Below are positions 24,427 to 32,472 of a stretch of 48,579 nucleotides of DNA, piece after piece. Both the position numbers and the translations under genes were made by a program. The stretch's first letter is position 1; every line of letters starts with the position of its first letter. The notes beneath the pieces are model-generated. The model saw only the letters and a program-made list of their open reading frames with translations, had not been told where the DNA came from and searched no databases. Source of the stretch: Deltaproteobacteria bacterium (GTDB taxonomy: Bacteria; Desulfobacterota; Desulfuromonadia; Geobacterales; Pseudopelobacteraceae); contig JAJXWO010000009.1 of the NCBI GenBank assembly GCA_021781535.1, positions 47,329 to 95,907 on the forward strand, in the 5' to 3' direction.

Positions 24427-25509
24427 ATGGCACAATCAATCATTTGGAAAGACGACCCGGCATATCCGCTGAATGCCTCATTTTTATCACGGCAACTTGA
24501 CATCCGTTCTGGACTCGGATCACCGCGCTTTTTGACCCAAAAAATGGCACGGGACGGCGTCACCATCGCCGCAGGCACAATCCTGCCGCTCCTCTCCGAC
24601 GGCGTGTGGAAATCATACTATTTTATAACTGCAACAGATGTCTCCACCCTGGACACCGGCGCACTCAGTAACGGCAAGGATTATTGCGTCTATCTCTGCG
24701 ACGATGGCAGCGACACAGGGGTGTTACTAATATCACTGAACGCTACGAACCCACTGGGATACACATCCAGCACCTCCCGCAAAATCGGCGGGTTCCACAC
24801 ACTGTGTACCTCGGCCGGGGCCATCGCCGGGCACCCACTATCAGGTTATACAGCCAGCCAGGTACTGCCGGAATCGGTATGGGATCTGACCCACCGCCCC
24901 AAAAACGCCTCACCTAACGGCATGGTATACAGTCGGGCGTTGGATATCTGGGTTGACATCTATCTCGCCTCCGGTACCGGCGGCAGCACTGCGTCTACCT
25001 ATCTGGCCACCGTCACTGATACCCGTAACTGGATGGATTTTGTCGATGATGGCGCGGCGGTATTCAAGCGGCTGTTGTGGGATTGCGAGTTCGGTTCTAT
25101 CGCCGCAGGCAGTAATGAGGAAACAAATATCAGCGGCTCTACTGATCCCGGCAATAGCGGCGGCCATGTCGATACCACAGGACGACGCATGATCTCCAAT
25201 ATCGGCTGTGAAGATTGCTGCGGAGTACAGTGGCAATGGTTAAACGACACAGGTTATCACGCTCCGAATGGAACAACCGCATACTGGGGCAATCTCCCTG
25301 GCGGCAAAGGCTCACAATATACAACATACGCTTCTGACCCCGCCGCGCCTGAAATGGCATCAGGCGTAACCAGTGGCCTGACAAAGCTGCTCGCGGGTGC
25401 GGATTGGGCTGCTGGCGCGGGTTGCGGGTCGCGGGCTCGGAATGCGTCTAACGGTCGCGTTAGTGCGTATTCGACTCTCGCGGGGCGGTTCGCGGCGGAG
25501 CCGGTTTAG
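24427..25509 (+). CDS. DGR target: variable tail protein with C-terminal VR
   Basis: A 360-residue protein. Residues ~1-140 are a beta-rich attachment domain. Residues ~147-154 (LPESVWDL, then THRP) open the ligand-binding domain typical of phage DGR targets with a C-type-lectin fold (as in Mtd). The last 40 residues (321-360) are the variable region, ending two codons before the stop. The varied sites correspond mostly to Asn codons (AAT/AAC) in the template. It should be the receptor-binding tip, letting the phage change host specificity. It starts 1 base after the preceding gene. Confidence 0.9.
   Translation: MAQSIIWKDDPAYPLNASFLSRQLDIRSGLGSPRFLTQKMARDGVTIAAGTILPLLSDGVWKSYYFITATDVSTLDTGALSNGKDYCVYLCDDGSDTGVLLISLNATNPLGYTSSTSRKIGGFHTLCTSAGAIAGHPLSGYTASQVLPESVWDLTHRPKNASPNGMVYSRALDIWVDIYLASGTGGSTASTYLATVTDTRNWMDFVDDGAAVFKRLLWDCEFGSIAAGSNEETNISGSTDPGNSGGHVDTTGRRMISNIGCEDCCGVQWQWLNDTGYHAPNGTTAYWGNLPGGKGSQYTTYASDPAAPEMASGVTSGLTKLLAGADWAAGAGCGSRARNASNGRVSAYSTLAGRFAAEPV
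25387..25504 (+). repeat. DGR variable repeat (VR)
   Basis: These 118 bases align without gaps to the template repeat at 25563-25680 (offset 176). There are 26 differences. At 25 of them the template has A while VR has G (16), C (7) or T (2). The one exception is T to G at 25500. Of 34 template adenines, 9 are unchanged. The last ~14 bases before 25500 are GC-rich and well conserved, fitting the homing initiation (IMH) end. Confidence 0.97.
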
Positions 25510-25526
25510 ATTTTTATTATAGGGAT

Positions 25527-25544
25527 CGCCCGCATGTGCGGGCG
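25527..25544. other. GC-rich hairpin between VR and TR (DGR homing element)
   Basis: CGCCCGC (25527-25533) and GCGGGCG (25538-25544) form a 7-bp stem with a 4-base loop (ATGT), 18 bases after the target gene stop. Hairpin/cruciform structures of 7-10 bp with small loops just downstream of VR promote retrohoming in the Bordetella phage DGR. No T run follows, so it is not a normal terminator. Confidence 0.8.
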
Positions 25545-25562
25545 TAGGTTGATATGTCATCA

Positions 25563-25680
25563 CTGATCGCAGGTGCGAATTGGAATAATGGCACGAATTG
25601 CAGGTCACGGGCTCAGAATGCGAATAACAGTCGCGTTAATGCGAATTCGAATATCGCAGGGCAGTTCACGGCGGATACAG
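25563..25680 (+). repeat. DGR template repeat (TR), non-coding RNA template
   Basis: The template for mutagenic homing, aligned to VR as described there. Read in the VR frame it contains ten Asn codons AAT or AAC, which adenine mutagenesis turns into many other residues but never a stop. It lies in the 296-base gap between the target gene and the RT. The transcript should extend into the RT gene. A long open frame runs through it into the RT, but the real RT start is downstream. Confidence 0.95.
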
Positions 25681-25805
25681 GGCAGAGCTACACTCCTTGG
25701 CTGGATGTATCAACCTTGGTGCAGAATCACCAAAATACACGACGGAGCAGATGCGGGGCTAGTAGCGATAGCGAACGTCACGCATCTCATTTAAAAGGGC
25801 AGACA

Positions 25806-26810
25806 ATGAAACGGCACGGCAATTTGTGGGACAACATAACCGATCTTGATAACCTGCGCGCAGCATACCGTACCGCCCGCAAGGGGAAATCATGGCAACG
25901 TACGGTGCAGCAGTTTGACCGTACAGCGGAAACATCGCTGCTCGGGCTGCAACGTATACTGCGTAACAAAACCTTTACTACATCGAAATATAAGACGAAA
26001 GTTATCCACGAACCGAAAGAGCGGTTGATTTACAGCTTGCCGTTTTTTCCGGATCGCATTGTCCAGCATGCGTTAATGCAGGTATTGGAACCGATATGGG
26101 AAGGGCTGTTTATCCACGAATCCCACGCCTGCCGCAAAGGTAAGGGCATCCATTCCGGCAGCATCAAGACGATGGAATATGTGAGGAAGCATGACTACTG
26201 CCTGAAATGCGATATCTCTAAATTTTACCCCTCAATCCCGCATGATACATTGTTCAGGATCGTTAAACGTAAAATCAAGTGCCCGGACACCCTGGCACTG
26301 TTAGAAAACATCATCTACAGCATCGGCGGCGGCACAAATACGCCCATCGGCAATTATACCAGCCAGTGGTTCGGTAATCTCTACATGAACGAACTGGACC
26401 GGTACGTGAAACAGGTTCTGAAAATCAAGGCGTATGTCCGGTACTGCGATGATTTTCTGTTGTTTCACGACGACAAACGACTACTGAACGACTGCGCCGC
26501 CAAGATCAAAGCCTTCCTCGCCGATAAGTTGTCGTTGACCATGAGCAAATGTTCCCTATTTCACGTGAAGCAGGGCGTTGATTTTCTGGGATATAGGCAC
26601 TTCCGTCATCACATCCTGCTGCGCAAGAGCACGACGAAGCGGGTTATTAAACGCTTGGCCAAGTTGCCTGGACTAGTGGCAAAAGGGATGGTATCGAAGG
26701 AAAGTGCCCGCTCGTCTATCGCCTCGACAATGGGCTGGATGCGCTGGGCCAACTGTCATAATCTGGCGCATCGCCTGAACCTGGAGCAGATGAAAGAGCA
26801 GTATGTCTGA
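25806..26810 (+). CDS. DGR reverse transcriptase
   Basis: A 334-residue RT. Motif A is CDISKFYPSI (~135-144) with the first metal-binding Asp. The DGR-specific region reads PIGNYTSQWFGNLYMNELD (~180-198), where the SQ follows a glycine as in Bordetella phage bRT (in contrast to the QG motif of group II intron RTs). The active site is YVRYCDDFLLF (~209-219), YCDD in place of the commoner YADD/YMDD. FLGY follows at ~260. No maturase or endonuclease domain is present. ATG 25806 follows AAAGGG. It copies TR RNA with errors at adenines and delivers cDNA to VR. Confidence 0.94.
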   Translation: MKRHGNLWDNITDLDNLRAAYRTARKGKSWQRTVQQFDRTAETSLLGLQRILRNKTFTTSKYKTKVIHEPKERLIYSLPFFPDRIVQHALMQVLEPIWEGLFIHESHACRKGKGIHSGSIKTMEYVRKHDYCLKCDISKFYPSIPHDTLFRIVKRKIKCPDTLALLENIIYSIGGGTNTPIGNYTSQWFGNLYMNELDRYVKQVLKIKAYVRYCDDFLLFHDDKRLLNDCAAKIKAFLADKLSLTMSKCSLFHVKQGVDFLGYRHFRHHILLRKSTTKRVIKRLAKLPGLVAKGMVSKESARSSIASTMGWMRWANCHNLAHRLNLEQMKEQYV

Positions 26811-27105
26811 TGCGCCAAAACGGTTCAGCGACTTCGCGGAAGAGACTACACCACTTGATGGCGATAAGGTCAAGATCGATGTGATCCTGAACCGGGAGAT
26901 AATGGTCACAGGGTTCAAGATATCGAGCAGTAAGTACAAGGAAAACAGCCAACGCTGCATGACGCTGCAGTTTGAAATGGAAGAAGCCAGGCGCGTGATT
27001 TTTACCGGATCGTCAGTGATGATTGAACAGGTCGAACGGTACAAGAATCATATCCCGTTTCTGACGGTTATCAAGAAGGTTGATCGCTATTATACGTTGT
27101 CGTGA
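26803..27105 (+). CDS. conserved-looking protein coupled to DGR RT (candidate accessory)
   Basis: A 100-residue protein whose start overlaps the RT stop by 8 nt, so it is translated with the RT. Sequence features: KRFSDFAEETTPLDGDKVKI, then alternating hydrophobic strands (REIMVTGFKISSS, CMTLQFEMEEARRVIFTGS) and a final helix and strand (NHIPFLTVIKKVDRYY). The predicted small beta-barrel with aromatic and basic residues suggests nucleic-acid binding, OB-fold-like, but I cannot name the family. It may be an RT partner that takes the place of Avd. Confidence 0.6.
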   Translation: MSDAPKRFSDFAEETTPLDGDKVKIDVILNREIMVTGFKISSSKYKENSQRCMTLQFEMEEARRVIFTGSSVMIEQVERYKNHIPFLTVIKKVDRYYTLS

Positions 27106-27116
27106 GGGCGGATTTT

Positions 27117-27299
27117 ATGGGGAATATTGCTGCGATAAATCGGCAGGTAGTGGAGATGATCCGGGAGCGGTACAGCGTTGAAGATGAACTGGGTTTGTTG
27201 CGTACCGGTCCGTCGGACGAAGCTGCAGCGTATAGCGATTATGTGGAAGATTGTAAAGCGTGGGGTAGAGACGAAAAAGCGAAATTAAGTCGCACTTGA
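27117..27299 (+). CDS. small hypothetical protein at the right end of the prophage
   Basis: A 60-residue helical, acidic protein (INRQVVEMIRERYSVEDELG, then AYSDYVEDCKAWGRDEKAK). ATG 27117 is preferred because GAGGG lies upstream; a GTG at 27102 overlaps the preceding stop and would add five residues. It may belong to the DGR operon or be a fibre-related gene. It is the last + strand gene before the tRNA. Confidence 0.55.
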   Translation: MGNIAAINRQVVEMIRERYSVEDELGLLRTGPSDEAAAYSDYVEDCKAWGRDEKAKLSRT

Positions 27300-27325
27300 C
27301 ATTTATCTAAGATTCGGGGTATTAA
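27296..27325 (+). promoter_or_regulatory. promoter upstream of tRNA-Thr
   Basis: A perfect TTGACA (27296-27301) is followed by an 18-base spacer and TATTAA (27320-27325; 4 of 6 to consensus). It overlaps the end of the last prophage gene. The tRNA starts ~92 bases downstream, so a 5' leader would be removed by RNase P. I see nothing else in 27326-27417. Confidence 0.55.
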
Positions 27326-27417
27326 ATACAAAGATTTTAGGGCCAAAAAACGCCACTTTTGTAGACCGAAACCGCCCACAAACCCGCATCAAACGGAAAT
27401 CTAAGCAATAAATCATT

Positions 27418-27493
27418 GCCATTTTAGCTCAGTTGGTAGAGCACATCACTCGTAATGATGAGGTCGTCGGTTCGATTCCGACAAATGGCTCCA
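27418..27493 (+). tRNA. tRNA-Thr (CGT)
   Basis: Full cloverleaf with CCA encoded: acceptor GCCATTT (27418-27424) with AAATGGC (27483-27489), D-arm GCTC/GAGC, anticodon stem CATCA/TGATG with loop CTCGTAA (anticodon CGT at 27451-27453), and T-arm GTCGG/CCGAC. It decodes ACG. Its 3' end points away from the prophage, so this gene is not an obvious attachment site for it. Confidence 0.97.
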
Positions 27494-27506
27494 CTAAAAT
27501 AAACAG

Positions 27507-27538
27507 AGGGTTACAGTGATAAGCTGTAACCCTTTTTG
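27507..27538 (+). terminator. rho-independent terminator of tRNA-Thr
   Basis: AGGGTTACAG (27507-27516) pairs with CTGTAACCCT (27524-27533), a 10-bp stem with a 7-base loop followed by a T run. Confidence 0.92.
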
Positions 27539-27658
27539 TTTGAAAAATGCTATTATAAAACAAAAGCGAGTGCCGTTAGATAATCAACTGATTGTCAAAC
27601 GGAATGAGAAAACCCGTAATATGTCTGGAAAAAATGACGTAATTGAAGAAAGGGAACC

Positions 27659-27862
27659 ATGACTGAGCAACTGGATAAAATACCGGAAACGGAGTGTAGT
27701 TGCGGAGAAATGCATAGGGGACATATTTGCTGGCTGACACATATGGGATTACTGAATGAGTCATATCACTTGAGCTGTGCCCCGACGGTATCGTGTTCCA
27801 AATGTGGAGCAAAAGCTAATTTACCCCACAATGTCTGCTTCCCCGTGCCTCTTGAGAAATAA
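27659..27862 (+). CDS. small Cys-rich hypothetical protein
   Basis: A 67-residue protein with RBS AAAGGGA. It holds CSCGEMHRGHIC in the first third and CSKCG in the second, so it probably binds zinc. It is the only + strand protein gene on the chromosomal side and has no clear partner. It could be a left-over of a mobile element next to the tRNA. The family is not recognised. The region 27539-27658 shows nothing further. Confidence 0.5.
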   Translation: MTEQLDKIPETECSCGEMHRGHICWLTHMGLLNESYHLSCAPTVSCSKCGAKANLPHNVCFPVPLEK

Positions 27863-27934
27863 ATAGCGCTCAATTATCCGATTCAACTCCGATGAATCAA
27901 TCCCATCCAAGCCGGGTGGAGTGGCTTTCTTCGC

Positions 27935-29054
27935 TTATTCAACATCTTCAACGTTACGCCTGACCCCCATCAAATATGCCACGACAAATTCATCCAAATT
28001 CCCGTCCAGTACCGCATCAGGGTTGCCGGATTCGACGCCGGTGCGCAAATCCTTGACCATTTTGTAGGGGTGCAGCACATACGAGCGGATCTGGCTTCCC
28101 CAGCCGATGTCTTTCTTTTCGGCGGCGATTTCGGATGACTTCGCTTTGCGCTCCTCTACTTCACGTTCATACAACTTGGCCCGCAGGACTTTCATGGCGG
28201 TACCCCGGTTTGATATCTGGCTCCGCTCGGACTGGCAGGCGACAATAATGCCGGACGGAATATGGGTGATACGGACGGCCGAGTCGGTGGTATTGACGTG
28301 CTGACCGCCGGCACCGCCAGAGCGGAAGGTATCCACTTTCAGATCCGCGTCGCTGATTTTAATATCGATATCATCTTCCTCTATTTCAGGGAAGGCGTAC
28401 ATCGAGGCAAAGGATGTATGACGGCGGGCATTGCTGTCAAAGGGTGATATGCGGACCAGACGGTGAATCCCGGCTTCCGCCCTGAGGTATCCATAGGCAT
28501 ATTCGCCGCTGACATTGAAAGTAGCAGATTTGAGACCGGCTTCATCTCCGGCAAGATATTCGGTAATGACAGTCTTCCATCCTTTTTTCTCGCAGTAACG
28601 GAGGTACATGCGCAGGATCATCTCAGCCCAGTCCTGTGACTCTGTGCCGCCTGCACCCGGATTTATGGTGATAAAGCAGGAATTGCGATCATGGGGGCCG
28701 GAAAGCATACGTTGAAACTCGGCTGTCTCAACCGCCTGAATCAGCCGGGAGGTCATTTCGCCAACCTCCACAAGTGTTTCGGCGTCCTGGGCCTCTTCTC
28801 CCAGTTCGATCATTACACGGATATCCTCCGCCTGGCGCACAAGTGCATCCCACATCTGGACAATTTTTTCCAGAGTCGTTCTCTTCTTGATTATATCCTG
28901 GGATTTCCCGGAGTCATCCCAAAAACCGGGCACTGACATTATCGATTCGATCTCCATGATCGATTCGCGTTTGGTCTCTATGTCAAAGTGCCCCCCTAAG
29001 CTTGGCGATCCGTTCTTCACAGTCCTTCACTTTTGCAATCTCTTCGCGGTACAT
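27935..29054 (-). CDS. prfB: peptide chain release factor 2 (RF2), with programmed frameshift
   Basis: RF2 ends translation at UGA and UAA. The 0-frame starts at ATG 29054 (RBS AAGGAG), runs 23 codons and meets TGA (28983-28985). A +1 shift on CTT restores the frame (...LRGAL then DIETKRES), giving ~372 residues. Visible motifs are SPFDSNARR (tripeptide anticodon region, SPF type) and GAGGQHVNTTDSA with the catalytic GGQ. A conserved chromosomal gene, it lies downstream of lnt with a 16-base gap. Confidence 0.96.
28982..28988 (-). promoter_or_regulatory. RF2 autoregulatory +1 frameshift site (CTTTGAC)
   Basis: On the - strand the sequence reads AGG GGG GCA CTT TGA C. The AGGGGG works as an internal Shine-Dalgarno, and CTT TGA C is the classical slippery stop. 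When RF2 is scarce, ribosomes pause at UGA and shift, making more RF2. Confidence 0.93.
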
Positions 29055-29070
29055 GGCTGTTACTCCTTAG

Positions 29071-30657
29071 TTAGAAACTATTCTTTTTATCATGGTCAGG
29101 ACGTAATTTTTTCCGTTTGAACCATCCTAACATGGCAATGCCGGCGGTCAACAGCACGCAGAGCCAGGCTGGGGCATCTCCTATGGTGAGGTAGAGAGAT
29201 GTACCGCGACCCGGCCGAATGTCGCCGGTGCGATATGCTTCTACAAACAGGTTGGTCATGGTGTGAATGTGGCCGTTCTCGTCAACAATTGCCGTTACCC
29301 CGGTGTTTGCAGCGCGAATCAAAGGGGTGCGGGTTTCGATCGCACGGAAAATTGATATGGCAAGGTGCTGATAGGGTGCTGATGAACGACCAAACCAGGC
29401 ATCATTGGTGATTGCCACCAGAACACGGGCACCGGCCTGGACGTATTCGCGGGCCAGTTCCGGAAAGATTATTTCATAGCAGATCTGGATGCCGAGTTTT
29501 GTACTCCCCATATTCAGAGGGACCGCCCGCTCGCCGGGAGAAAAATCGCCGATACCGACTACAAGCTTGTTAATGAAGCTCAAGATGTTTCCGAGCGGTA
29601 CATATTCGCCGAACGGCACCAGGTGGAGCTTGTCGGCACGTCCGACCGTTTCGCCATTCGGAGATATCAAGAAAGCACTGTTCAATAAGGTACTCCTGCC
29701 ATTGCGGAGTTCATGGGCCGGGCTTCCGAACAGCAGATAGGCATGCATATCACGGGCTAGATTTCTGATTCGTTCCGCCTGGAGCGGTTCATCCTGAAAA
29801 AAGAACGGTACGGCGCTTTCGGGCCAGACAATGAGGTCGACTCCTCCTTTGGACGCCTCACGGGTAAGGCGCTCGTAAGTGTCCAACGTCTGTTCCCGAA
29901 ATTCGGGACTCCATTTGATGTCCTGAGCGATGTTCCCTTGGATCAGGGCCACCCGCAGAGGTTTTGAATGAGGTGATTCCACTTCATTTAAACGACTGAA
30001 TCCGTAGAAAAGTGTGCCGAGCAGAAGTACCAGAAGTATGATGGCACTTTTTACCGGATAGCGGACACCAGCACCTGATACCGCCCGCAGAGCGCGGTAC
30101 AATACGATATTTGTCAGAACAATCAGCAGGGTTATGCCATAAACGCCTGCCAGGTCAGCAATCTGGATCAACGGCAAGGTGCGGAACTGGGAGTGTCCCA
30201 GCATGGCCCAGCCGAAACCGGAAAACAGAAATGAGCGGATGAAATCAAAGGCGACCCAGGCGACGGGCAGGGTAAAGGCAGCTTTGATGCCGATAAGTTC
30301 CCCCAGGCGGGCGATACAGGTACTCAGGCCATAGAACAATGCCAACCAGAGAACCAGCAGCAGATAGGCCGGTATACTGACTGACCAGGGCAGATGGCCG
30401 TAACGGGTAAAGACAATATTAAGCCAGTAAAGAATGATGGCATATGCAGTAATGCCGCAGGTCAGGCCAATGCGGAAGGCTGTCTGCGGCGAGCTCTCTT
30501 CAAGGGCTATCAGTAACGGGATCAGGGCGATCCAGGCGAGGAAAGAGAGGCCGGGGTTTGGGAAAGAAAGAGCAATCAGGATGCCACTGGCGATTGCCAG
30601 TCCACCTCGCCGGTCAAACAACTGTTTGAGTAATGAAAAAGAGATCAGCGTTCTCAC
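29071..30657 (-). CDS. lnt: apolipoprotein N-acyltransferase
   Basis: A 528-residue inner-membrane enzyme that adds the third acyl chain to lipoproteins. The N-terminal ~215 residues hold about six membrane helices. The nitrilase-type domain follows with the triad E in IVWPESAVPF (~270), K in DKLHLVPFGEY (~343) and C in IQICYEI (~396). A C-terminal helix ends it. The start is GTG 30657 overlapping the corC stop by 4 nt, so the two genes are coupled. Its operon partner corC and RF2 gene follow a common bacterial order. Confidence 0.94.
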   Translation of the reverse strand: MRTLISFSLLKQLFDRRGGLAIASGILIALSFPNPGLSFLAWIALIPLLIALEESSPQTAFRIGLTCGITAYAIILYWLNIVFTRYGHLPWSVSIPAYLLLVLWLALFYGLSTCIARLGELIGIKAAFTLPVAWVAFDFIRSFLFSGFGWAMLGHSQFRTLPLIQIADLAGVYGITLLIVLTNIVLYRALRAVSGAGVRYPVKSAIILLVLLLGTLFYGFSRLNEVESPHSKPLRVALIQGNIAQDIKWSPEFREQTLDTYERLTREASKGGVDLIVWPESAVPFFFQDEPLQAERIRNLARDMHAYLLFGSPAHELRNGRSTLLNSAFLISPNGETVGRADKLHLVPFGEYVPLGNILSFINKLVVGIGDFSPGERAVPLNMGSTKLGIQICYEIIFPELAREYVQAGARVLVAITNDAWFGRSSAPYQHLAISIFRAIETRTPLIRAANTGVTAIVDENGHIHTMTNLFVEAYRTGDIRPGRGTSLYLTIGDAPAWLCVLLTAGIAMLGWFKRKKLRPDHDKKNSF

Positions 30658-31511
30658 TCACGCCCCGGTTCTTCTGCTGGCACATTGCTGATAAGGCTAA
30701 TTCCCACCTTTTTCACTCGCCGCAGATCGGCGTCAAGGATGGTAAGACGCAGTCCGGCACCATCGATAGTGTCTCCAATTGCCGGAATTTTCCCGATAAG
30801 ATGAAAAACAAGCCCTCCGACGGAATCAAAGTTGTCTCGTTCGATCTCAAGGTCGAAATATTCTTCAAGTTCTTCGACAGGGAGCCGCCCGTCGGCAGTT
30901 ATGCTTCCATCAGGATTCGCGGTCAGCAGAGATTCTTCGCGGTCATGTTCATCCTGAATGTCCCCTACAATCTCTTCCAGCAGGTCTTCAATTGTTATCA
31001 GGCCGGAGGTGCCGCCATACTCGTCAATGACAATTGCCAGATGGATGCGTTTGCGTTTAAATTCCTGCAGTAATTGCTCCAGATTTTTTGATTCGGGGAT
31101 AAAGTATGGAGGGCGCATAAACTCGCGAACAGACAGTTTTTTTTCATCAGTACCCCACTGTTTGAGAAGATCTTTGGCGTACAAAAGTCCAATGATATTG
31201 TCGATAGTGTCTTCATAAACCGGGATGCGGGAGTGGCCACAGGCGATGATCGTGTCCAATAGCTCGCGTATGGTAGCGTCGACAGTGACGCAGGCCATTT
31301 CAGTCCGGGGTACCATGACTTCCCGCACGATTGTTGTGCCGAGGGAAAAAATCGAGCGGATCATCTCGCACTCTTCCTCGTTGACGAGACCTTCTTCTTC
31401 TGATGCTTCGATAAAATCGTTTATATCCTGCTCGGTTGTTCTTTTGCGTCCGGTCATAAAACGGCTGACGCGTTCGATAAAACCGGACTTTCTACTGCTG
31501 CCTTCGTCCAC
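30654..31511 (-). CDS. corC: CBS-domain CorC/HlyC-type protein
   Basis: A 285-residue cytoplasmic protein with two CBS domains (~50-165; VMVPRTEMACVTVDA, then VIDEYGGTSGLITIEDLLEE) and a C-terminal CorC_HlyC domain (ADGRLPVEELEEYF and on). It is linked to Mg/Co efflux or lipoprotein-pathway function, often with lnt. A longer frame opens at ATG 31559 without an RBS. I chose GTG 31511, which has a perfect AGGAGG (31520-31525) 8 bases upstream; it overlaps rluB by 20 nt. Confidence 0.88.
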   Translation of the reverse strand: MDEGSSRKSGFIERVSRFMTGRKRTTEQDINDFIEASEEEGLVNEEECEMIRSIFSLGTTIVREVMVPRTEMACVTVDATIRELLDTIIACGHSRIPVYEDTIDNIIGLLYAKDLLKQWGTDEKKLSVREFMRPPYFIPESKNLEQLLQEFKRKRIHLAIVIDEYGGTSGLITIEDLLEEIVGDIQDEHDREESLLTANPDGSITADGRLPVEELEEYFDLEIERDNFDSVGGLVFHLIGKIPAIGDTIDGAGLRLTILDADLRRVKKVGISLISNVPAEEPGRE

Positions 31512-32343
31512 TGCTTTTTCCTCCTGATCGTTCTGGCTTTTTTGATCTTTTAGGCGCATCTGATTTTTCGGGGCGGGGTGATTTCGGGCGTACTTCGCGC
31601 TGTGGGTGTCCTACAGATATAATTTTTGCCGGTTCGCCGGATAATTCGCGCACCTCAGCGTCGGAAAGATAGCGAAACTGACCTGTCCTGAGCGTGCCGA
31701 GCTGGAGAGCACCGTAGCGAATCCGTTTAAGTCGTACGACAGAAAGACTGACGGCTTCGCACATTCTGCGCACCTGGCGATTGCGTCCCTCGTGAATCGC
31801 AACCGAAATCCAATCATTCTGTTCGCCGCTCTTCACCAGACTAACAACCGCCGGTGCGGTCATGCCGTCATCCAGTTCAACACCTTCGGCCATGCGTTTG
31901 AGTTGTTGGTCGATGACCTTGCCACGAACCCGGACATGATACTCTTTTTCTATTTCATGGCGGGGATGCATCAGGCGGTTGGCCCACTCCCCGTCATTGG
32001 TCAGCAAAAGAAGCCCTTCGGTGTTGTAATCGAGGCGTCCCACCGGGTAAACCCGATCCGGAACGTCTTTCAGCAGATCAGTTACCAGCGGGCGGTCCTG
32101 ACTGTCTTTAAGCGCAGTGATATAGCCGGGTGGCTTGTTGAGCAGGATGTAGAGGCGTTGAGCGTTGATCTTCAGAGGTTTTCCGTCTACCGAAATAGTG
32201 TCTTTTTCTGGATCTGCCTTGCTGCCCAGTTCAGTGACCACGACGCCGTTGACGGCAACCTGTCCGTTCAGGATCAGCGCTTCTGAGGCGCGGCGCGAGG
32301 TGATTCCGGCAGCGGATATGATTTTTTGCAGACGTTCAAGCAT
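31492..32343 (-). CDS. rluB: rRNA pseudouridine synthase, RluB/RsuA type
   Basis: A 283-residue enzyme making pseudouridine in rRNA. The N-terminal S4 domain (~1-60, with ITSRRASEALILNGQVAVNG) binds RNA. The catalytic domain follows with VGRLDYNTEGLLLLTNDG, containing the active Asp (~103). A basic Lys/Arg/Pro-rich tail of ~35 residues ends the protein. The chromosomal order rluB-corC-lnt-prfB suggests one operon. Confidence 0.92.
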   Translation of the reverse strand: MLERLQKIISAAGITSRRASEALILNGQVAVNGVVVTELGSKADPEKDTISVDGKPLKINAQRLYILLNKPPGYITALKDSQDRPLVTDLLKDVPDRVYPVGRLDYNTEGLLLLTNDGEWANRLMHPRHEIEKEYHVRVRGKVIDQQLKRMAEGVELDDGMTAPAVVSLVKSGEQNDWISVAIHEGRNRQVRRMCEAVSLSVVRLKRIRYGALQLGTLRTGQFRYLSDAEVRELSGEPAKIISVGHPQREVRPKSPRPEKSDAPKRSKKPERSGGKSSGRRQQ

Positions 32344-32440
32344 TTCAGTCCCTTAACCCTGATAATCAGGATGAGTACGCTTACAAAATTACTTCTTCAT
32401 AAAACAGCAGAAATAATTCTTACCGTACTAAAATAAACAG

Positions 32441-32457
32441 GGGCGGTTGAACCGCCC
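32441..32457 (-). terminator. terminator of accA
   Basis: On the - strand a GGGCGG/CCGCCC stem with TTCAA loop is followed by a T-rich run (TGTTTATTTTA). It lies 16 bases after the accA stop. The remaining ~95 bases up to rluB hold the rluB upstream region with no clear promoter visible by eye. Confidence 0.85.
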
Positions 32458-32472
32458 ACTGAGTAACACCTT

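Noticed and set aside
25554..25805. RT open frame extended upstream to ATG 25554, making a 418-residue protein through the TR
   Set aside because: The TR is a non-coding template and the extra 84 residues have no RT-like features; ATG 25806 has an RBS (AAAGGG) and gives a normal RT length.
27909..27927. Bidirectional terminator between the orphan gene and prfB
   Set aside because: Only a 5-bp AAGCC/GGCTT stem with a 9-base loop and weak T content; too weak to call.
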